DNA of 64,000 bases from positions 11,246,501-11,310,500 of the forward strand of contig NC_066288.1 in assembly GCF_905404315.1 (NCBI RefSeq), in the 5' to 3' direction. The notes under the pieces were generated by a model. The model saw only the letters and a program-made list of their open reading frames with translations, was not told the DNA's origin and did not search any database. A program made the translations under genes and the position numbers. Positions 10,646 to 22,980 of the stretch are shown piece after piece (the stretch's first letter is position 1; each line of letters opens with the position of its first letter). The stretch is from Leptidea sinapis (taxonomy: Eukaryota > Arthropoda > Insecta > Lepidoptera > Pieridae).

Positions 10646-11884
10646 AACAAAAAAGCAATAGCATTCATAGTGCGAAAAATTTATAAGCTCGCAATTTTTA
10701 AAAGAAAATATTGAAAGGTATTCAGGTATGTTATCAGGATTCTAGTTGCATTAGTTTTTTGTGTTTGCATGAATTGATTAAATATATTAATTCTGGGAAA
10801 TAAGACAAAAGGAATTTATTTAACAAAAATGTTAAACTAAATAATAAAATGAATTAAAAATCAAGCTAACGCCTAATTATTTTAACTATAACATATCTAC
10901 TTTGTTACAAAAATATTACGAAACTAAAAAATCAGTATGTTAGGAATTTAGGGATGAACTATAAATCAACACGAATGATTAATTAACACTCAAACTGTAA
11001 TCGGAGGTCGGACATAGGAGCGCAAAAAAACACCAGTGTGACATCGTCTCTCGTAGATTTTCCCTTACTTTAGCCAGAGCAGGTTTCATATTTTGTAACA
11101 ATATATTTTGGTGAGTAAAATTTCAAACAAATTATAGCGCACAAAAGTGGAAGCTACGGGTCGTTAGCTGTGCCAAAGTAAAGTACCTTTTATGTACAGG
11201 AACTTCTTAGAAACAAAAACAAAAGTGTACTCGGTTGGCTCCAAATAAATAAATAAAGTAATCTGAACTTTACAAGAAAATAGACGGGCACACGAGAGAT
11301 TACGGTGTTGTTATTGATTGGGTTATAACATATGAAGGTATTTAATGTAATTTTTTTTTCTCCTATACTTTTATCTGTCAATTATACGGCCACGATCATA
11401 TAAGTACATACTTTATTGAGTATTTGAAAAAGTCTGTACCTACTCTATGGCCTAAACAAGCATTGTTTACCGTACTACAATGTAACCAAAAAAACACAGT
11501 TGTTTTGGTGCCACAGACAACAAAATCTAGGTTAGGTATGGTAGGTTCATAGAAATATTAGGTAATACGTAGTTCATACTATATTACAAACATAATATTT
11601 TCATGTTGAAATCATTAGACTTAACATTTTTAATGTCAACTTAATAAATAATCTTGCATACTTTGCAAAGGTGATGCTGAAACTTTCTTGAAGGAAAAAT
11701 TAACCAGTGATAAGTATGTATACGATAAATTTCCCGCCCGCTCGTGGCGTCATTCATTGCGATAATGCACAACCCACGCCACTCTTATTTTTGACCCTCA
11801 TTATACAACTGTTGCATAAAATAATATTATGATTTGGATACGGGTAGTCTTGACGAATACTTATTTATATAACTAAGTAGCTGG
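10646..11884. other. No gene seen
   Basis: AT-rich, no recognised element or convincing exon. Confidence 0.45.
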
Positions 11885-12200
11885 TGACCGATGTGCATCG
11901 CTTCACCTACAATTTGTTTTGTTAATTATGAAATATGTATATGTGAAATCACATATTGAGAAATAATGTCACATCAGAATTGTCAAACTGTGCGTCAAAA
12001 ATTTAGTTAATAGAATAATTCATAGAAACATAACATTAAATTAAAAATATAATAAGGATTACGAATCGAAAAAAAAATATCCTATCTCTCAAATTGGATT
12101 AAACTGCACAAAGAGTGCACAGAATGATTAAAATCGTTTCAGTTGATTAGGCGTTCAACGTGGACACACTACGTTACACGAATTTTTTATAATAGAAACA
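11885..12200 (+). repeat. Dispersed repeat fragment, Helitron-associated type
   Basis: CATCGCTTCACCTACAATTT, then ATCCTATCTCTCAAATTGGA, TTAAACTGCACAAAGAGTGC and CACTACGTTACACGAATTTT. It shares blocks in the same order with 35470-36250 and 775-990. Confidence 0.5.
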
Positions 12201-13614
12201 ATAGCCGCTACATGTAGTTATTTAAAAGGCGTCAAAAGCTGTTTCCTATAGAAATGGCTTTGAGTGAGGTCTGTGTCCAGTTCCGCACTATACGTCATGT
12301 GTCTTGTCGTTTGATAGTGATGCTTAGTTTTAGACGTCAAAAGTGACTCCGTTGTTAAGTTTATTTATTTAAACTTAGTATACCTTTGCTGAACAAGTCG
12401 ACTTTACTCATATTATTTGGTGTTATTTCTTGAAAATAACCTAAAGAAAGTAACGTGGTGAAGAAGGCGACGGGAAACAAAAACCCCGCGCCGACATATA
12501 AATAAAGACGCGGGTGTGAAAATGTTTTAAAATATTAGCAGTCATTTTCATTAACATCCTCGACTCTTTTTCGATCAAAAACCACGTCAATCTGTTGATT
12601 GACGTGGTTTTTTGGTGTTCCAAGCCGGTCAAAATCGGTTGATTCGTGCGTTAGTTATCTTAGACGAAACAAAACCGAAAAAAGTGTTTTTGTGGAATTA
12701 CTTCCATAGTCCGAGTTCAATCAATTGAAACTCAAAATTCTAATTAAAAATTCTTAATGAGGCTCAAAAACTGCGTTGAATGCCGCGTGAAGACCCGTTC
12801 TTTCATTCAAAAGTATCTGCCGTTTGAAAATTCAAAAAATAGTGTTTTATTAAATTTTTATCCGACATGATTTTCAGAACGATTTTTTTTAAATTACTCC
12901 GACAAATGCATGTTCTGAGTTCTTTTATAAAGAGCTCAAAAACAGCTAATCCTTTGAGCTCAAAGGTCTCAAAATCGTCATATAATAGTTTGTCATTATT
13001 ATAATCGAAAAAAGACTTTATTCCATGTGTGGATTTATGTGTGCCAATATTATTGTGGTTTTTCCTGATTCGAGTTATGTAGATACGTCTGTCGTTGAAA
13101 ACTTTGAATATTACCAAAAACACGATTTTCTACCAACTAAAGTCAAAACACTGCGTTTAAATTATTTTTATAATGCAATGCTTTAAAATAATAAATATTA
13201 TGAATAATAATTTTGAAAAATTCAAGGTATTGTTTCTTTAAATTATTTTTTTTTTAATCTACGACCAATATTGATGATAAAAAGCTCAAAATTACGTAGA
13301 TATATTGCAGTATACTTTCAGTACAGTTTCCCAAAGTTTTATTATATAGCGATATCATAACCAAAAAAGAGAAAACAAAAAAAAGCTGACAAGACCTCAC
13401 AAAATAATTAAAAAGGCAAATTCAAAATTTCAAGGTAACTTCAACCCAAGATACATCAAAAGCTAACTAGGGGCTGTAAAACGGAATGATTGAAAGGCTA
13501 ATATGAATATGAATTAGCTGATAACCCAATAGATTCACTGAAATTGGACCAGGGAGGTGAGCTTTTGAAAAAAATATATTAAAAGAAAAATCTGATATTA
13601 GAAACCAGGTATCT
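12201..13614. other. No gene; contains a perfect hairpin
   Basis: AT-rich sequence. The 16-bp hairpin at 12577-12612 is listed separately. Short minus-strand frames (12441-12632, 12803-13123) have no recognisable domain. Confidence 0.45.
12577..12612. repeat. 16-bp perfect hairpin
   Basis: AAAAACCACGTCAATC, a 4-base TGTT loop, then the exact reverse complement. The T-run after the right arm gives it the look of an intrinsic terminator, but in an animal genome this is more likely a small foldback or chance junction. Confidence 0.9.
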
Positions 13615-13750
13615 TATTCAAACCTCTTCCTTCCTTAAAGGCTGGCATCGCTCCTGTGATTCCTATGGTGTTGCAAGAGAATGTGGGAGACGTGTCTTAG
13701 CACTTCATTCGGGTCACCTGCTACGCTCGTTTGTCCTTCTTTCCATAAAA
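13615..13750 (+). mobile_element. CR1-like LINE 3' end
   Basis: TTAAAGGCTGGCATCGCTCC, GATTCCTATGGTGTTGCAAG, then GAGAATGTGGGAGAC and GCTACGCTCGTTTGTCCTTC followed by ATAAAAAAAG. It matches the tail of the long element (53133 onward) in reverse. Only the 3' UTR and the last codons are left. Confidence 0.75.
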
Positions 13751-14660
13751 AAAGATTTCAAGACTTACAACTTGGCTAAAGGAATTGTCACTCTACAACA
13801 TACCAAGTCCATAAAATCATAGAGAAAAGAAGAAAATAAATATCATAGCGAAATCTGAAAAAATCATAATAATATTTAAAAAAACTAACTTATACACTTT
13901 TCAAACCAATTATTTCTTTAGCTGCTTGCGGGCCAACGCATTAACAGACGTATTTACTTACTCACTTAATATAATTGAATTTCTCTTGTATTTGTAAGTG
14001 ATACTTAATCCATTTACTCAAATATATATAATTAAACTTACAGGAGATGTAAAGGCAAGATATATGTACTATCGGATTTTGTGGGATAGGATACTAATAT
14101 TTATTATGATTTTTTAATTAAGGAATCACGGGGCGGTTAAAATTTATGTGGTTAAATTTAAATAAATTAGTAAAAATTACAGAGTTGAAGGACAGAAGTC
14201 TGTCGTACACCGAAGGTAGTTAGGGACTGCCTGCTCGAGTCCCAACAATTAGCTCTACTACCTGTATTACTAACGCCCTCATTGGTCTTAACTAAACATC
14301 TGTTATTTTAGGAATTTTTCTTAATCCCTTTATTTACAACCTTTTCGAAAAAGTACAAGTTAAGTACAAAGGTGTAATAAAACAATAAAATAGAAAAAAC
14401 TTAAACCTAAAAATGACCATTCCACATATATAACTAACCACACTTTGTGAATGCACGTTTCATAAGATACATTTTATTTTTTAATTTTTTATTTTAATCT
14501 TTAAAAGAAGCCCGGCCCGATGAGTTTCTTGTACACGTTATTCTCAAATCTGAGACCATTGACATACAGTAAACAACTAGTCACAATCGCGCTCAAAAAT
14601 TGTCAGCCACGCAATGATAAAGTTCAATGAAAAACTGTCCAAATAACAGCATATCAAAAC

Positions 14661-14704
14661 TGTTAGTAAATACACGTTTCAAAAATGTTAGTAAATACAC
14701 GTTT
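14661..14704. repeat. 25-bp tandem repeat, 1.8 copies
   Basis: TGTTAGTAAATACACGTTTC plus AAAAA (14661-14685) is followed at once by TGTTAGTAAATACACGTTT. Confidence 0.9.
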
Positions 14705-15929
14705 TTAATCATTTTGCTTAATAATTACAATTCAATTGCTAAAACAAAATGTTTTTGCCTCGTTTTCGCGTCCATCTTCATCACGCGTGACGTAGTGTTA
14801 CTACTTCTAATGATATATAGACTTTGAACATAACTGCCACGAAATAAGGTGTTAATTTGAGCGTGTTTAAATGTTACCTACATAAGTTAATTTATAAGTA
14901 TATAACGGCCGCGGCGCTCGGACATTTTTGACGACCCTTTAATAGGCTATTGGGAGTGTTTAATATATATCAATGTTTGAGACATATGTTTTCGAATCTA
15001 AATATTAGTTTTAAATACCTACATCATGAAATTAGTAAGACCATAGAAATAAATATACCTAATATAAATAGACCATAAAAATATTATAACAACAATTATC
15101 GATCCAAATGCGAGATGAAAAACGATATTATTTCAATATTTTTTGAGATGCCATAAAAACAAAGCAAAAAACATTATGATACACGATTTGAAGATTATTT
15201 TAAAAACATAACCGTTTTCTTAGCTCTCCAAAACCGGATAACAACTACGAACTTATTTTAATGAAACTGAAAAACAAATATTAAAATTCAGTAATTAAAC
15301 ACGTTTTAAATGTTTAATCCATTCAAAACTATTTAATTTTAAGTATATTTATTTAATATCTTAAATTATTCTTTTCTTTTTTGTTGAAAGTACACGTTTG
15401 TTATGAAAAAAGTGACGAGGTCTGCAAGATGTTTTTTGCAGTTTAGGATTCTAGAATAACCCAAAATCTTAAGCGGCCATGCAAATGCGCTCGTCTCTTT
15501 GAGACACTATGTTAAATCTCATTAGCCCAGTAATTATACTACGGCTCCCTTCAAATTGAAACAGTATACATACGGGTAAGTTACTTTCGAGATGTTTTTG
15601 CATTTGTAGTATTAAATTAATATTATATTATATTTATAAGCATTGCCAATATTATTGTTGTGGGGGAGGTTATGGCTTATATTATTTATTGTTCAATGTT
15701 ATTATTGTAAATTTATCAGAAAATTCAAGGCACGAAGATAAAGATAAGTGTGACATGTCTCGAGATAAAGAAATTTAGAATTAAAAATTATGTTAAATAT
15801 TAATATTAACTATTTTAATATCGTTATTAGTTCCATATGAAGTACCTGGCTATAAAAAATATGAAAGTATTGTTTAATTTATTTATGTGCTGACCGTACA
15901 CGTGCACACACAAGTGCAAAAACGTCTCT

Positions 15930-16150
15930 AAAGTAATTTACTTGTACTACTTCTTGACGGCAGTAGTCAGATAAAACCACGTGTAAGAAAGAATATATTT
16001 CAGACTTACAATTTGGTGCGCAGTAACTAGCTTTATACTAGTTATGTATTGGACGCACGTACTGACTGAATGGTCATCGACAAACTTAATTCGACAACGG
16101 ACTACGCTTGAATTACAAATTATGGACAAATTGTATTGCACTCAAGCAGT
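15930..16150 (-). repeat. Dispersed repeat, family D1
   Basis: Reverse complement of the 4320-4425 copy over the CGTGCGTCCAATACA / AAGTTTG / GTAGTCCG blocks, extending further left than that copy. Confidence 0.55.
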
Positions 16151-16316
16151 TTCGGAATAGTAGGAGTGGGACAGTAATAACAGTCCTAGCAGATTACTGC
16201 TAGCTCGTATTGTAAATTTAATTCTTGGTGTGGTTTTGGGATAGAATATTCTTGGATCTATAGACTTTTGCTCGATAAAATATTTATTTAAAAAATATAA
16301 AGTAAACATTTTACCA

Positions 16317-16571
16317 GTGAGAGGCTCCTCTGCTCAGGGTGCCGGCTAGGTTATGGGTACCACAACGGCGCCTATTTCTGCCGTGAAGCAATAATGTGTA
16401 GATATTATTGTGTTTCGGTGTGAAGGGCGCCGTAGCTAGTAAAATTACTCAGAATTTTTGGGTTTATCAAGAATTCTAAGCGGTACTGTATTGTAATGAT
16501 CAGGGCGTATCAATTACCATCAGCTGAACGTTCTGCTCATCTCATCCCTTACTTTTATAAAAAAAAACAGC
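16317..16571 (+). mobile_element. SINE-like repeat S1, near full length with internal deletion
   Basis: Starts GTGAGAGGCTCCTCTGCTCA and includes TTATGGGTACCACAACGGCG, GTGTGAAGGGCGCCGTAGCT, TACCATCAGCTGAACGTTCT and a terminal TATAAAAAAAA. About 60 bases around the GAGACTTAACATC block are missing. Confidence 0.85.
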
Positions 16572-16814
16572 ATTAGATAGAGAGATAAAAAAATTGGCAG
16601 TTGTAGAGACTGCTCATAGAAATGAAAACTTAGAACTTTTAGTATTAAAATTTGAAATTTCATAATGTTTAAATATAGTTAAATTAATAACTTAAATTTT
16701 TTTTAAACAATTTTTTTCTAAATACAATATTACAAGAATTCACAATTGATATGGAGAATTCACGTCATGGCGGGAGCCCCTGACCACTTTTTTTTATTGT
16801 TTTAGCATTATTTT

Positions 16815-16990
16815 TTTTCAACTTTCATCTAATTGTATAACCAAGCGATCGTTGTATAGCCGAGAGTGACAGTGCTCAACCCGCCTAAAGAAGTTTCTAC
16901 CTAAAAAACAAAATAAATTTAAACAACGTGCTAAAAGAAGTTTTCATCTAAAAAAAATTGTATTAAACACCTCCTCCAATTTTAAAGTCG
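16815..16990 (+). repeat. Dispersed repeat, family D2
   Basis: AACTTTCATCTAATTGTATA, AGTGCTCAACCCGCCTAAAG and two AAGTTTTCATCTAAAA-type segments. A related inverted copy is at 47880-48010 and a short piece at 17405-17475. Confidence 0.45.
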
Positions 16991-17329
16991 GTCTTGACAA
17001 TTGAATTTGAAAATTGATATGGCGACTCTGTTAGTGACAACAAAGTAACGAGTTGAAGTTAATCGAACATAGTGTAGTTAAATATATTCTAAAAATGTAA
17101 TAAAAATATCACAAAGCTGCAATGGAGTTCCATTTCATGTGTGTCAGGTTACTCGATAGCTTTATCAAATGTCACAGACACCTTTGTATGTGCTTGAAGT
17201 CTATGTGTTTCACTTTTCCAATAAATTTTATAAATATATTTTGTACTCCTTCCTTGCTATACATCGAGGTGTACAATGCATATCGTGGTATACAATTAAC
17301 ATACGGACAGAGCTATGAAACCGTAATCA

Positions 17330-17480
17330 TAAAAAGAAAATCTAAAACTGTCTTCTATCGCATTTGTTACGGGGAGTGTTGCGAAGAGCTGTTTCTGGAG
17401 TGTCCTGACGCGAGTTCAACATTTTATACCCATCCCAAGAAAAGCGCTCAACGCCGCTAAAGTAGTTTTACCGCTCCTGT
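17330..17480 (+). mobile_element. CR1-like LINE C-terminus, very short fragment
   Basis: Encodes VFYRICYGECCEELFLECPD in one frame, matching the CVFYRIYHGECSEELFNLIPA block of the long LINE, then passes into repeat D2 and a CTCCTGTGATTCCTCTGATG tail piece. Confidence 0.6.
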
Positions 17481-17519
17481 GATTCCTCTGATGTTGCACA
17501 AAACACTTTTAAAGGATAA

Positions 17520-17650
17520 ACGAGATCTGGAAAGGTCTTGAAACGTCGGGTCAACTGAAATAAAATGTAACTTTTACGCAAAAAATCTAATGCAAAACCG
17601 TTACAATTACACGCGTTTTAATCCTTTAAAAGGGTTTAATTTTTTCAAAC
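17520..17650 (+). mobile_element. MITE M2, 5'-truncated
   Basis: ACGAGATCTGGAAAGGTCTT, GAAACGTCGGGTCAACTG, TTACAATTACACGCGTTTTA and CCTTTAAAAGGGTTTAAT as in the other M2 copies. Confidence 0.7.
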
Positions 17651-17937
17651 AAAGAATTGTAGGAAGCAAAATTTTAATCACCTTTATGTAGGCGCTACGA
17701 GTTCTCCGGCTACGGCGCGGCATAGGAGGAGAAGCACGAAGTATTGTCAGTGCCTACGCTACTCGTAGCATCTAAGCTACAGATTATTTACATGTTCCAG
17801 AATTATTATAGTATTATGGAAAATTAAATTATTAAGGAGAATTATGTATTTTTTATAATTTTTCTCTCTCCGTGCGTTCGTATAATGTCGCCATTGCTGT
17901 ATTCATATACTATTTATTTGAAAGTAATTTCCTGATT

Positions 17938-18141
17938 TTTTTATTTTATGACAATAAGAGACGAGACGAACAAGACGTTCTGATAATTGATAAGCCCTGC
18001 CTAACACAATGCAGTGCCACTCAGTATTCTTAAAAAACCCAAAAATTCTGAGCGGCTTTGCGCTCATCTCCTTGAGACATAAGATGTTAAGTTGTAATAC
18101 CCATAATCTAGCCGGCATCCTGTGCAAAGGAGCCTCCCACA
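17938..18141 (-). mobile_element. SINE-like repeat S1 with internal deletion
   Basis: Minus-strand S1: the plus strand reads TTTATGACAATAAGAGACGA, then the AACCCAAAAATTCTGAGCGG and GAGACATAAGATGTTAAG blocks, then jumps to TACCCATAATCTAGCCGGCA and ends GGAGCCTCCCAC. About 100 bases of the middle are deleted. Confidence 0.85.
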
Positions 18142-19051
18142 TCAGGGATTATATACGCTCATGTTACGTTTATTATAAAAATTAAACAATTGTTTACATA
18201 TTGTCATTAAGTATTAGTTTATATATAAAAGAAAAGTATGCGAAGTGACGTTTGATTAAGATGATTTTCTTTTTTATTTGATGTTTAATGTAGGTAATCA
18301 TGTAAATGTTAGTATGTAAATTAATCTTTGTTAAATAGACCTTCCTTTTGCTTAGTAATTTTAAGTTTGTATTATCTTTTTTATTCACTGTAGAACTTTA
18401 GACGTTATTTAGTGCAAGTCAGGGTAAAGTAAAAAAGTTACAATACCATTCAAATTCTAGAGTATAACAATATTCACAATAAATTTAAAAACAATTTGAT
18501 TAATTAAATTAATTTAAAATTAAGAAGCATTAATTCCAACTATCTTTATCATTCATCATTCAACAATGTGAAACATTATGTTTCACATTGTAATAGGCCT
18601 TAGATGTTAATTAATTTTTAGGATACATTTAAATTTTTAATTAGTTATATTTTATAGTTCACGATTGGCATTATAGTAATTTATTTTATTATCATTTGGT
18701 AGTTTATTATAAAATATAACACAGACCACTTTAAAAAAAAATAGCAATTTTACGGAGCCTAGTATTTGGAGTTGCGAGTTTATGTTTGTTTCGAGTATTG
18801 ACATTTTTTGTGGAATGAATGTTTGTTTGTACATAATTCAAATATTATTATAATTTGTAAAAAAATATTTGATTTCCTAAATAGAAAAAAAAAATGATTT
18901 AGCTTATTATGTTTTAAGCGCTTTTCAATGTACTTTAGTGCTAAACAAATATAAGAAAAAAAAAGCAAGACACACAGATAATGTTTGAATTAATCTTATT
19001 TGAAAAAAATTTGATCTTAGGTTCAAAAATGTCCACCCTTTGGGTATTTCT
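18142..19051. other. No gene; contains a palindrome
   Basis: Very AT-rich, with only low-complexity ORFs. The 18564-18590 palindrome is listed separately. Confidence 0.45.
18564..18590. repeat. 27-bp palindrome
   Basis: CAATGTGAAACAT, one central T, and ATGTTTCACATTG. The arms are 13 bp and perfect. Confidence 0.9.
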
Positions 19052-19250
19052 AGTGGGAGGCTCTTTTTTTTTTGCACGGCATACTGTCTCTAGCTTATGA
19101 GCACGACAACGGCGCCTATTTGTCCCGTAAGGCTACTGCTTTGTAGCTAGTAATGTGTAAACATTATTGTGTATCGGTCTGAAGGGGGCCGTAGCTAATG
19201 AAATTACTGGGCATAATAGCCGGCATCCTGTGCAAAAGAAGCCTCCCAAC
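19052..19250. mobile_element. Composite of two SINE-like S1 pieces in opposite orientation
   Basis: A plus-strand S1 head (GTGGGAGGCTC, then ACAACGGCGCCTATTTGTCC and CGGTCTGAAGGGGGCCGTAG) runs to AAATTACTGGGC. It is followed immediately by a minus-strand S1 head (ATAATAGCCGGCATCCTGTG, GAAGCCTCCC). The result is a snap-back structure with S1 heads at both ends. Confidence 0.75.
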
Positions 19251-19593
19251 GGCGTATCATTTCGTCTTCTTATTGCAGCCAGCCCGGAAGCTTAGTAGCC
19301 TTATCAAATCACTACAGCATCAGGGAGCGATGCTGGAGGTCAGAGGACTTATGTGCCCGCCACACTCCTGCACTCTTTAAGCACAGGTTCTGGCGATTCT
19401 TCGCCCACCATGCAACCTCTCCATAAAAGGCTGTCAGATATATGGTAGATAGATGTTTGTTTATGGGACAGTGGCCGGTGACACCTACTATTTTGCGTAT
19501 TCTATCCCTGTGTAGTCTGAACAGGTTTCCGGCAAAAGTAATTCGTTACTTACTTTGCGTCTCTAGTTCATATTTGTGTACTAGGTACAACTC

Positions 19594-19632
19594 AAATAGT
19601 ACACAAATAGGCGCTCTATTTGTGTACTATTT
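19594..19632. repeat. 17-bp perfect hairpin
   Basis: AAATAGTACACAAATAG, loop GCGCT, then the exact reverse complement CTATTTGTGTACTATTT. A third direct copy of ATTTGTGTACTA lies just upstream at about 19572. Confidence 0.9.
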
Positions 19633-19723
19633 GACGACCCATATAGCACAGTGGTTGATAACCCTGCCTACTGTGCTACAAATTCTGGTAGATGCAAACA
19701 TTTATATATACATTTTTAATTGA

Positions 19724-20002
19724 TTTTATGAAAATAAAGGACAAAACGAGCAGGACGTTCAGCTGTTATTAATTGATACGCCCTTCTGATGCAGTGACGC
19801 TCAGGATTCTTGAAAAACCCAAAATTCTGACCGGCACTACAATTGCGCTCGTTACCTTGAGACTTGCGCAGTAATTTCACTAGCTACGGCGCCCTTCAGT
19901 CAGAAGCGCAATAATGTTTACTCATTACTGCTTCACGACAGAAATCAGCGCCATTGTGATACCCATAATTTAGATGGCATTCTGTGCAAAGGACCCTGCC
20001 AC
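19724..20002 (-). mobile_element. SINE-like repeat S1, nearly complete
   Basis: The plus strand reads TTTTATGAAAATAAAGGACA, GAGCAGGACGTTCAGCTG, the CGGCACTACAATTGCGCTCG block, CTAGCTACGGCGCCCTTCAG and ends CAAAGGACCCTGCCAC. Small deletions only. Confidence 0.85.
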
Positions 20003-20004
20003 TG

Positions 20005-20165
20005 GTAAATTATTATTATGATGAATAAAGGTGTTTCTTTCCGAGTCATGGTTTAAGTAAGTATGTCGTATTAAATATATCGTTGTCTTATACCCATAGT
20101 ACACAGGCTAAGCCTAATTTGGTGCAAGATTTTATGTAAAAAAGTTTAAAAATAAAAAAATAAAA
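20005..20165 (+). mobile_element. LINE 3' tail, family T2
   Basis: CCGAGTCATGGTTTAAGTAA, ATTAAATATATCGTTGTCTT, CAGGCTAAGCCTAATTTGGT and an A-rich end. The same order is seen at 60485-60672, where the tail is ATTATTATTATT. The trinucleotide tail suggests an RTE-type LINE. Confidence 0.55.
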
Positions 20166-21119
20166 AAATTGTAAACTAAGCGGCGCAACGAGTACGTGTT
20201 ATGGGATGTCATATATTATGGTTGTTATCATACCGTATCGACATCCTTCAATCTAGAACACAACAGTACTAGAACACAGTTATTTAATTGCAAATAAAGA
20301 TGTGGCAGTAGTCCCCGTACGAACACTACACAAACAGTAAAACGTAGTGACATATTGTCTGGAATATGGAAGTCCATAAACGTTTGAAGCGTCAAACTAA
20401 ATTTCAGATCTCGGCTTCTTGATTGAAGCCATAACACGATTACAAGCAACGGTGAACCGAGATTGATGCCTTTGGTTTTGATTGCTTTGTTGAACACACG
20501 AGTTCGTACCAACTCTCTTTGGTTCGTACTGTATCAAGCCCGTTGGCAAATTAGAACAAATCTAATACCACAGAATACCTAGCGTAACTCTCTAAGAAAA
20601 AAGCGATTGTATGAAACGTGCAATAATTGTTAGATTGACAGATGACGGCTATAATCTTGTAAAAAATGGATTTAGCCAAAATCAAATACGTTTTAAGCAA
20701 CTGTTCGCTTTCAAACTTAGCTGGATTATACTTCGTCGCCATAATATTCTAAAACTATTTCAAACTTCTTAATTTTTATTAAGGTAGCCTCTTATACGTA
20801 GTATTTATATCCTCTTTGACGGATAGTTAAATACCACATAGTAGGAATATATACTTAAGTATTGAAGTATCATTAAAACTGTTGAAGTTTGAATTCAGAA
20901 TTATGTATCAAATTTTTTAACTTAATATAACTAAATAACATAATAATCTAAGCGTTGCTGATTAGCTTGTTGTGTGTGTAGTTATGTACGCACTCAAGAA
21001 GTTATTCTTCATTGCCGTAATAACAAAAAAATCCTTAAAATTTGTATTCCTCGTGCTATTTTACGTCTGTAGAAAAAACAACACATGTACATGAATTATT
21101 GTAATTTATTAAATTCTCG
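20166..21119. other. No gene assigned
   Basis: Two minus-strand frames at 20228-20512 and 20551-20742 begin MVRTRVFNKAIKTKG and MATKYNPAKFESEQLLK. I recognise neither, and no splice signals of quality flank them. Confidence 0.35.
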
Positions 21120-21250
21120 TCTCTTGGTTGTGGTTCAGTAGACTTATGAGTTACAAGAGGCTTGTTAGCTGAAGTCAAAAGTACAAATGGTCTAGTTTAC
21201 CAGCTAACGTCAGGGTGTCGAATTTGCGTGACGGTGTACGCGCGCATATA
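21120..21250 (+). repeat. Dispersed repeat, family D3
   Basis: GACTTATGAGTTACAAGAGG, CTAACGTCAGGGTGTCGAAT, TTGCGTGACGGTGTACGCGC. The inverted copy at 47478-47600 keeps the same blocks in the same relative order. Confidence 0.65.
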
Positions 21251-22749
21251 AAAAATTCACTCTGATTATTTTTCCCCTAAGCACCAAAAGAAGTATAACT
21301 TCTAAAATACATCGGTTGTTGTCTCATAAATAGCGATCTACTGTCCCTAAATGAAAGAGTCTAAGCTTGTGGAGCTTAAGAATTCCGATTTGCGGCGTAT
21401 GTCAAATTATGCGATATACAACGTAACGTTATAATCTCCTTTGCCTGGGCTTTTCCCATTTTATTTGTGATCGGCCCTCCGTATCATGTGTCTCCAGGAA
21501 AAACTAAAAAGTGATTTATTTAAGTGAATTATGTTTATTGATTTTTTAAATAAAATATGTTTGATTGTTGATTGATTCATTTATGACGTAAAATATTTTA
21601 GTTTCGAATATTGTTTTTTTATGATTCTTCCGTGTGTTTATTTAATGTAGGGTATCCTGTATAGTACAGATAACAGTCATAACATTTCGTACACAATTGC
21701 TACTGGTGGGTATTAAAACTATTATCCAAATGTAGCATTTGGAAGTGTGCGTCCTTTATTAGGCAACGATGCCCATAAAATTGTCGACGGCTGTACATTA
21801 GACAAAATAGTAAAAATATTGTTTTCATAAATTTACACATAAAAACTTAAATATCATTAATTTTATCTAAGAAAAGGATGCAAGCAATAGGCACTTAATA
21901 TGAAAAACTTCAAAGTCTGTTAATAAACAATTCTTACTGCAACGTGAAATACATTTTATTCCCAAGAACTTTTTCAAACAAAGTTAGAACTGCGAGCGCT
22001 GTACAAATAAAACTAAAATACATTATACTTTATGAGAAGATCGTTACGCCACAGACTGCAGTCTCTCAGATTCGATGTTAAGATTTTTAATGGTAATGGA
22101 TTCGGGAAGCTAGTTTGAAGGAGCGACACTTCATAAATATTAATCGCGTGATGACGTTTTTTTCCACTATCCACTATTTTTCACATCTACAATTTTTTCC
22201 TACAATTTCGTCTCTAGTAAACTGACTACTTCATCAAAATACTAAATTAGTTGATTTAATTAATATACTTAAAAACTAATGCAGACATCCAGTGCGCTTT
22301 GAATGTGCTGTCCTGTCTGTCGGCTATCATCTTCAAAATAATGCTGCGACGCCTCTCCAACCTATTTTTGACTGAGGCGATTCTTTTCAGTATGATTGCG
22401 GAGAAGCCAACGACAAGGTTCTCCGCAAACATACCGGATGCGCTACAGTACCGAGGCAGTCAAAAATGTTATTTAGTGGGAATCTTCATTCCAACGTTTA
22501 GACTACCCGCGTATGGGTGTATGTTATTCAAAACACTTTTTTCCGTTTTATTCCAGACCAAGCTCCCAACAAGAAGAAGTAAAATGAAGATTCTTGATAA
22601 ATGAAGATAGTTCGGTGTATTTTTTAGGCAAAGATTAAATATTTTTTATGAGGGTAGAGACACAAAAGCTTATTAAAAGTTGAGAAACGTGTATTTCAAT
22701 TTAAGGTATATTCAATATAATATATTATTTTTAATTGACAATCCAATTA
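21251..22749. other. No gene assigned
   Basis: A 101-codon plus-strand frame (22299-22604, MNVLSCLSAIIFKIMLRRLS) has somewhat higher GC and could be a degraded element ORF, but no motif was recognised. The rest is AT-rich. Confidence 0.35.
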
Positions 22750-22980
22750 GGCTTAGATAATTTATACGTCTAGAAAGAGCCTCTTGACAACCGATAAAAA
22801 TAGGCCAGGAATATTAGTTTAGTGTGCGTGAAGCTACATCTTACTCTTGCGATTTGTATGACACTTTGTGTTAGTGTGTGCAACACTCACAATAGAGGTT
22901 AATTATATATTCAACTTTTTTTCGACGTTTTTACAGTTGTCACAGTCTATCTAGACGTATAAATGATCTAAGAAATTAGG
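22750..22980 (+). mobile_element. MITE M1
   Basis: Left end ATTTATACGTCTAGAAAGAG and right end TCTATCTAGACGTATAAATG are inverted repeats sharing the CTAGACGTATAAAT core. The interior matches the 6588-6815 copy. Confidence 0.75.

Larger units (their letters stand above)
13751..16316. other. No gene; small tandem repeat and dispersed repeat
   Basis: AT-rich. Contains the 25-bp tandem repeat at 14661-14704 and repeat D1 at 15930-16150. No convincing exon. Confidence 0.45.

Noticed and set aside
12577..12620. Intrinsic terminator (hairpin plus T-run)
   Set aside because: The window is clearly animal nuclear DNA, where such terminators are not used by Pol II; no operon context.
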